From Streptomyces griseomycini (lineage in GTDB: Bacteria > Actinomycetota > Actinomycetes > Streptomycetales > Streptomycetaceae): 64,000 nucleotides of DNA. Below are positions 63,471-64,000 of this stretch, in pieces. The DNA lies in assembly GCF_014203535.1 (NCBI RefSeq), contig NZ_JACHJI010000010.1, forward strand, positions 289,216 to 353,215, given 5' to 3'. Each line of letters begins with the position of its first letter. Within the stretch, counting starts at the first letter, position 1. The notes beneath the pieces were generated by a model. That model worked only from the letters and a program-made list of their open reading frames with translations, was not told the origin of the DNA and searched no databases. The translations under genes were made by a program, and so were the position numbers.

Positions 63471-64000
63471 TCAGCGGCGGGCGCGCAGGGCCGCGAGGTT
63501 GTCGTAGCCGGTCTTCGCGAAGCGCAGCGACTGGCCGGGGTCGGTGGAGCTCGGCGCGTTGTCCTGCTCGACCATCGGGTTGTGGTGGTTCTTCGCACCC
63601 ACCCGGACGAAGAACTTCCGGTAGTCGATGTCTCCCGTGCCGAACGGCACCATGTCGTAACCCAGGCCGCTCTGGGGGTTGACCGCCCCGTCCTTGGCGT
63701 GGAAGAGCGGGAAGCGGCCGGTGTTGCGGGCCACGAGACCGGCCGGGTCGAAGACCTTCTCGCGCTGCGAACCGTCGTGGGCGGTGTAGGTGTGGAACTT
63801 GTACTGGGCCACGTGCGCCCAGAAGACGTCCAGCTCCAGATAGACGCTCTTCGGGTCCGTCACCTCCAGGAAGTACTCCAGCTTCCGGATGCCGGAGCTG
63901 CGGGCGGGGCGGCCCTGGTCGTCGAGCGGGCCGCCGTCGAGCAGGAAGCCGTAGGCGCTGTCGTGGTTGTGGGTGTAGAGCTTGATGCCCTCGCGGCGGG
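63471..64000 (-). CDS. Sugar phosphate isomerase/epimerase family protein (5' part outside window)
   Basis: The last 176 codons of a TIM-barrel xylose-isomerase-like protein. Visible blocks are IKLYTHNHDSAYGFLLDGG, VYLELDVFWAHVAQY (metal-ligand Glu and Asp), RFPLFHAKDG (metal-ligand His) and FGTGDIDYRKFF. It ends KTGYDNLAALRARR. These proteins often accompany secreted sugar dehydrogenases and act on keto-sugars or inositols; the substrate here is unknown. The start lies beyond the right edge. Confidence 0.85.
   Translation of the reverse strand, partial: RREGIKLYTHNHDSAYGFLLDGGPLDDQGRPARSSGIRKLEYFLEVTDPKSVYLELDVFWAHVAQYKFHTYTAHDGSQREKVFDPAGLVARNTGRFPLFHAKDGAVNPQSGLGYDMVPFGTGDIDYRKFFVRVGAKNHHNPMVEQDNAPSSTDPGQSLRFAKTGYDNLAALRARR

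Overview
The DNA is very GC-rich with strongly GC-biased third codon positions. It carries streptomycete hallmarks: GTG and TTG starts, 4-bp ATGA/GTGA overlaps, leaderless-looking promoters, an OsdK/OsdR-type two-component pair, and selenocysteine genes beside a formate dehydrogenase. It is most likely a Streptomyces chromosome, probably outside the core. I see no insertion sequence, integrase, CRISPR array or rRNA.

Layout: (1) 1-10.0 kb, a complete L-rhamnose regulon. The ABC transporter and mutarotase (rhaT-rhaP-rhaQ-rhaS-rhaM, minus strand) diverge from the catabolic genes (rhaI, fused aldolase/dehydrogenase, rhaB). The shared intergenic region has two promoters and mirrored LacI-type operators. 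(2) 10.1-13.0 kb, lutABC L-lactate oxidation, which would consume the lactate made from rhamnose. (3) 13.1-17.6 kb, a MacB-like ABC exporter and a MoxR/CoxE-like ATPase-VWA pair. (4) 17.6-20.0 kb, a methyltransferase, a cupin and a threonine/serine dehydratase-like enzyme. (5) 20.8-30.7 kb, a full selenocysteine island: formate dehydrogenase (FdhB-like, NrfD-like, and a selenoprotein FdhA with an in-frame UGA plus SECIS hairpin), selD, tRNA-Sec, selB and selA. (6) 30.9-39.0 kb, a pyruvate-oxidase-like TPP enzyme and a six-gene Mrp Na+/H+ antiporter operon with fused A/B subunits. (7) 39.2-49.3 kb, a dormancy/hypoxia-type block: phosphoribosyltransferase, alpha/beta hydrolase, GAF histidine kinase (OsdK/DevS-like), response regulator (OsdR/DevR-like), pyruvate phosphate dikinase and a group-2 sigma factor, with several GGGNC-N4-GNCCC dyads between them. 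(8) 49.6-54.4 kb, an MFS transporter, a PP2C/SpoIIE phosphatase, a His-rich metal-binding protein and an acetyltransferase. (9) 54.4-59.4 kb, a methyltransferase behind a Zur-box-like site, and an uncharacterised three-gene PLP-enzyme operon (LysA-like, cysteine-synthase/rhodanese fusion, cysteine-desulfurase-like). (10) 59.4-61.0 kb, one small membrane protein among gene remnants. (11) 61.1-64 kb, a secreted sugar dehydrogenase with a PKD domain and a sugar isomerase/epimerase cut by the window edge.

How it fits together: rhamnose is imported, isomerised, phosphorylated and split to DHAP and lactaldehyde. The fused dehydrogenase should give L-lactate, and LutABC takes that to pyruvate. From 20 to 50 kb the genes share a low-oxygen or energy-stress theme (formate oxidation, pyruvate oxidase, PPDK, Mrp antiporter, DevRS-like signalling, alternative sigma factor). 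The least understood unit is the PLP-enzyme operon at 55.3-59.4 kb. The most striking sequence features are the selenocysteine UGA/SECIS in fdhA and the tRNA-Sec gene lying antisense over the 3' end of selB, so that the tRNA anticodon is the complement of the selB stop codon.
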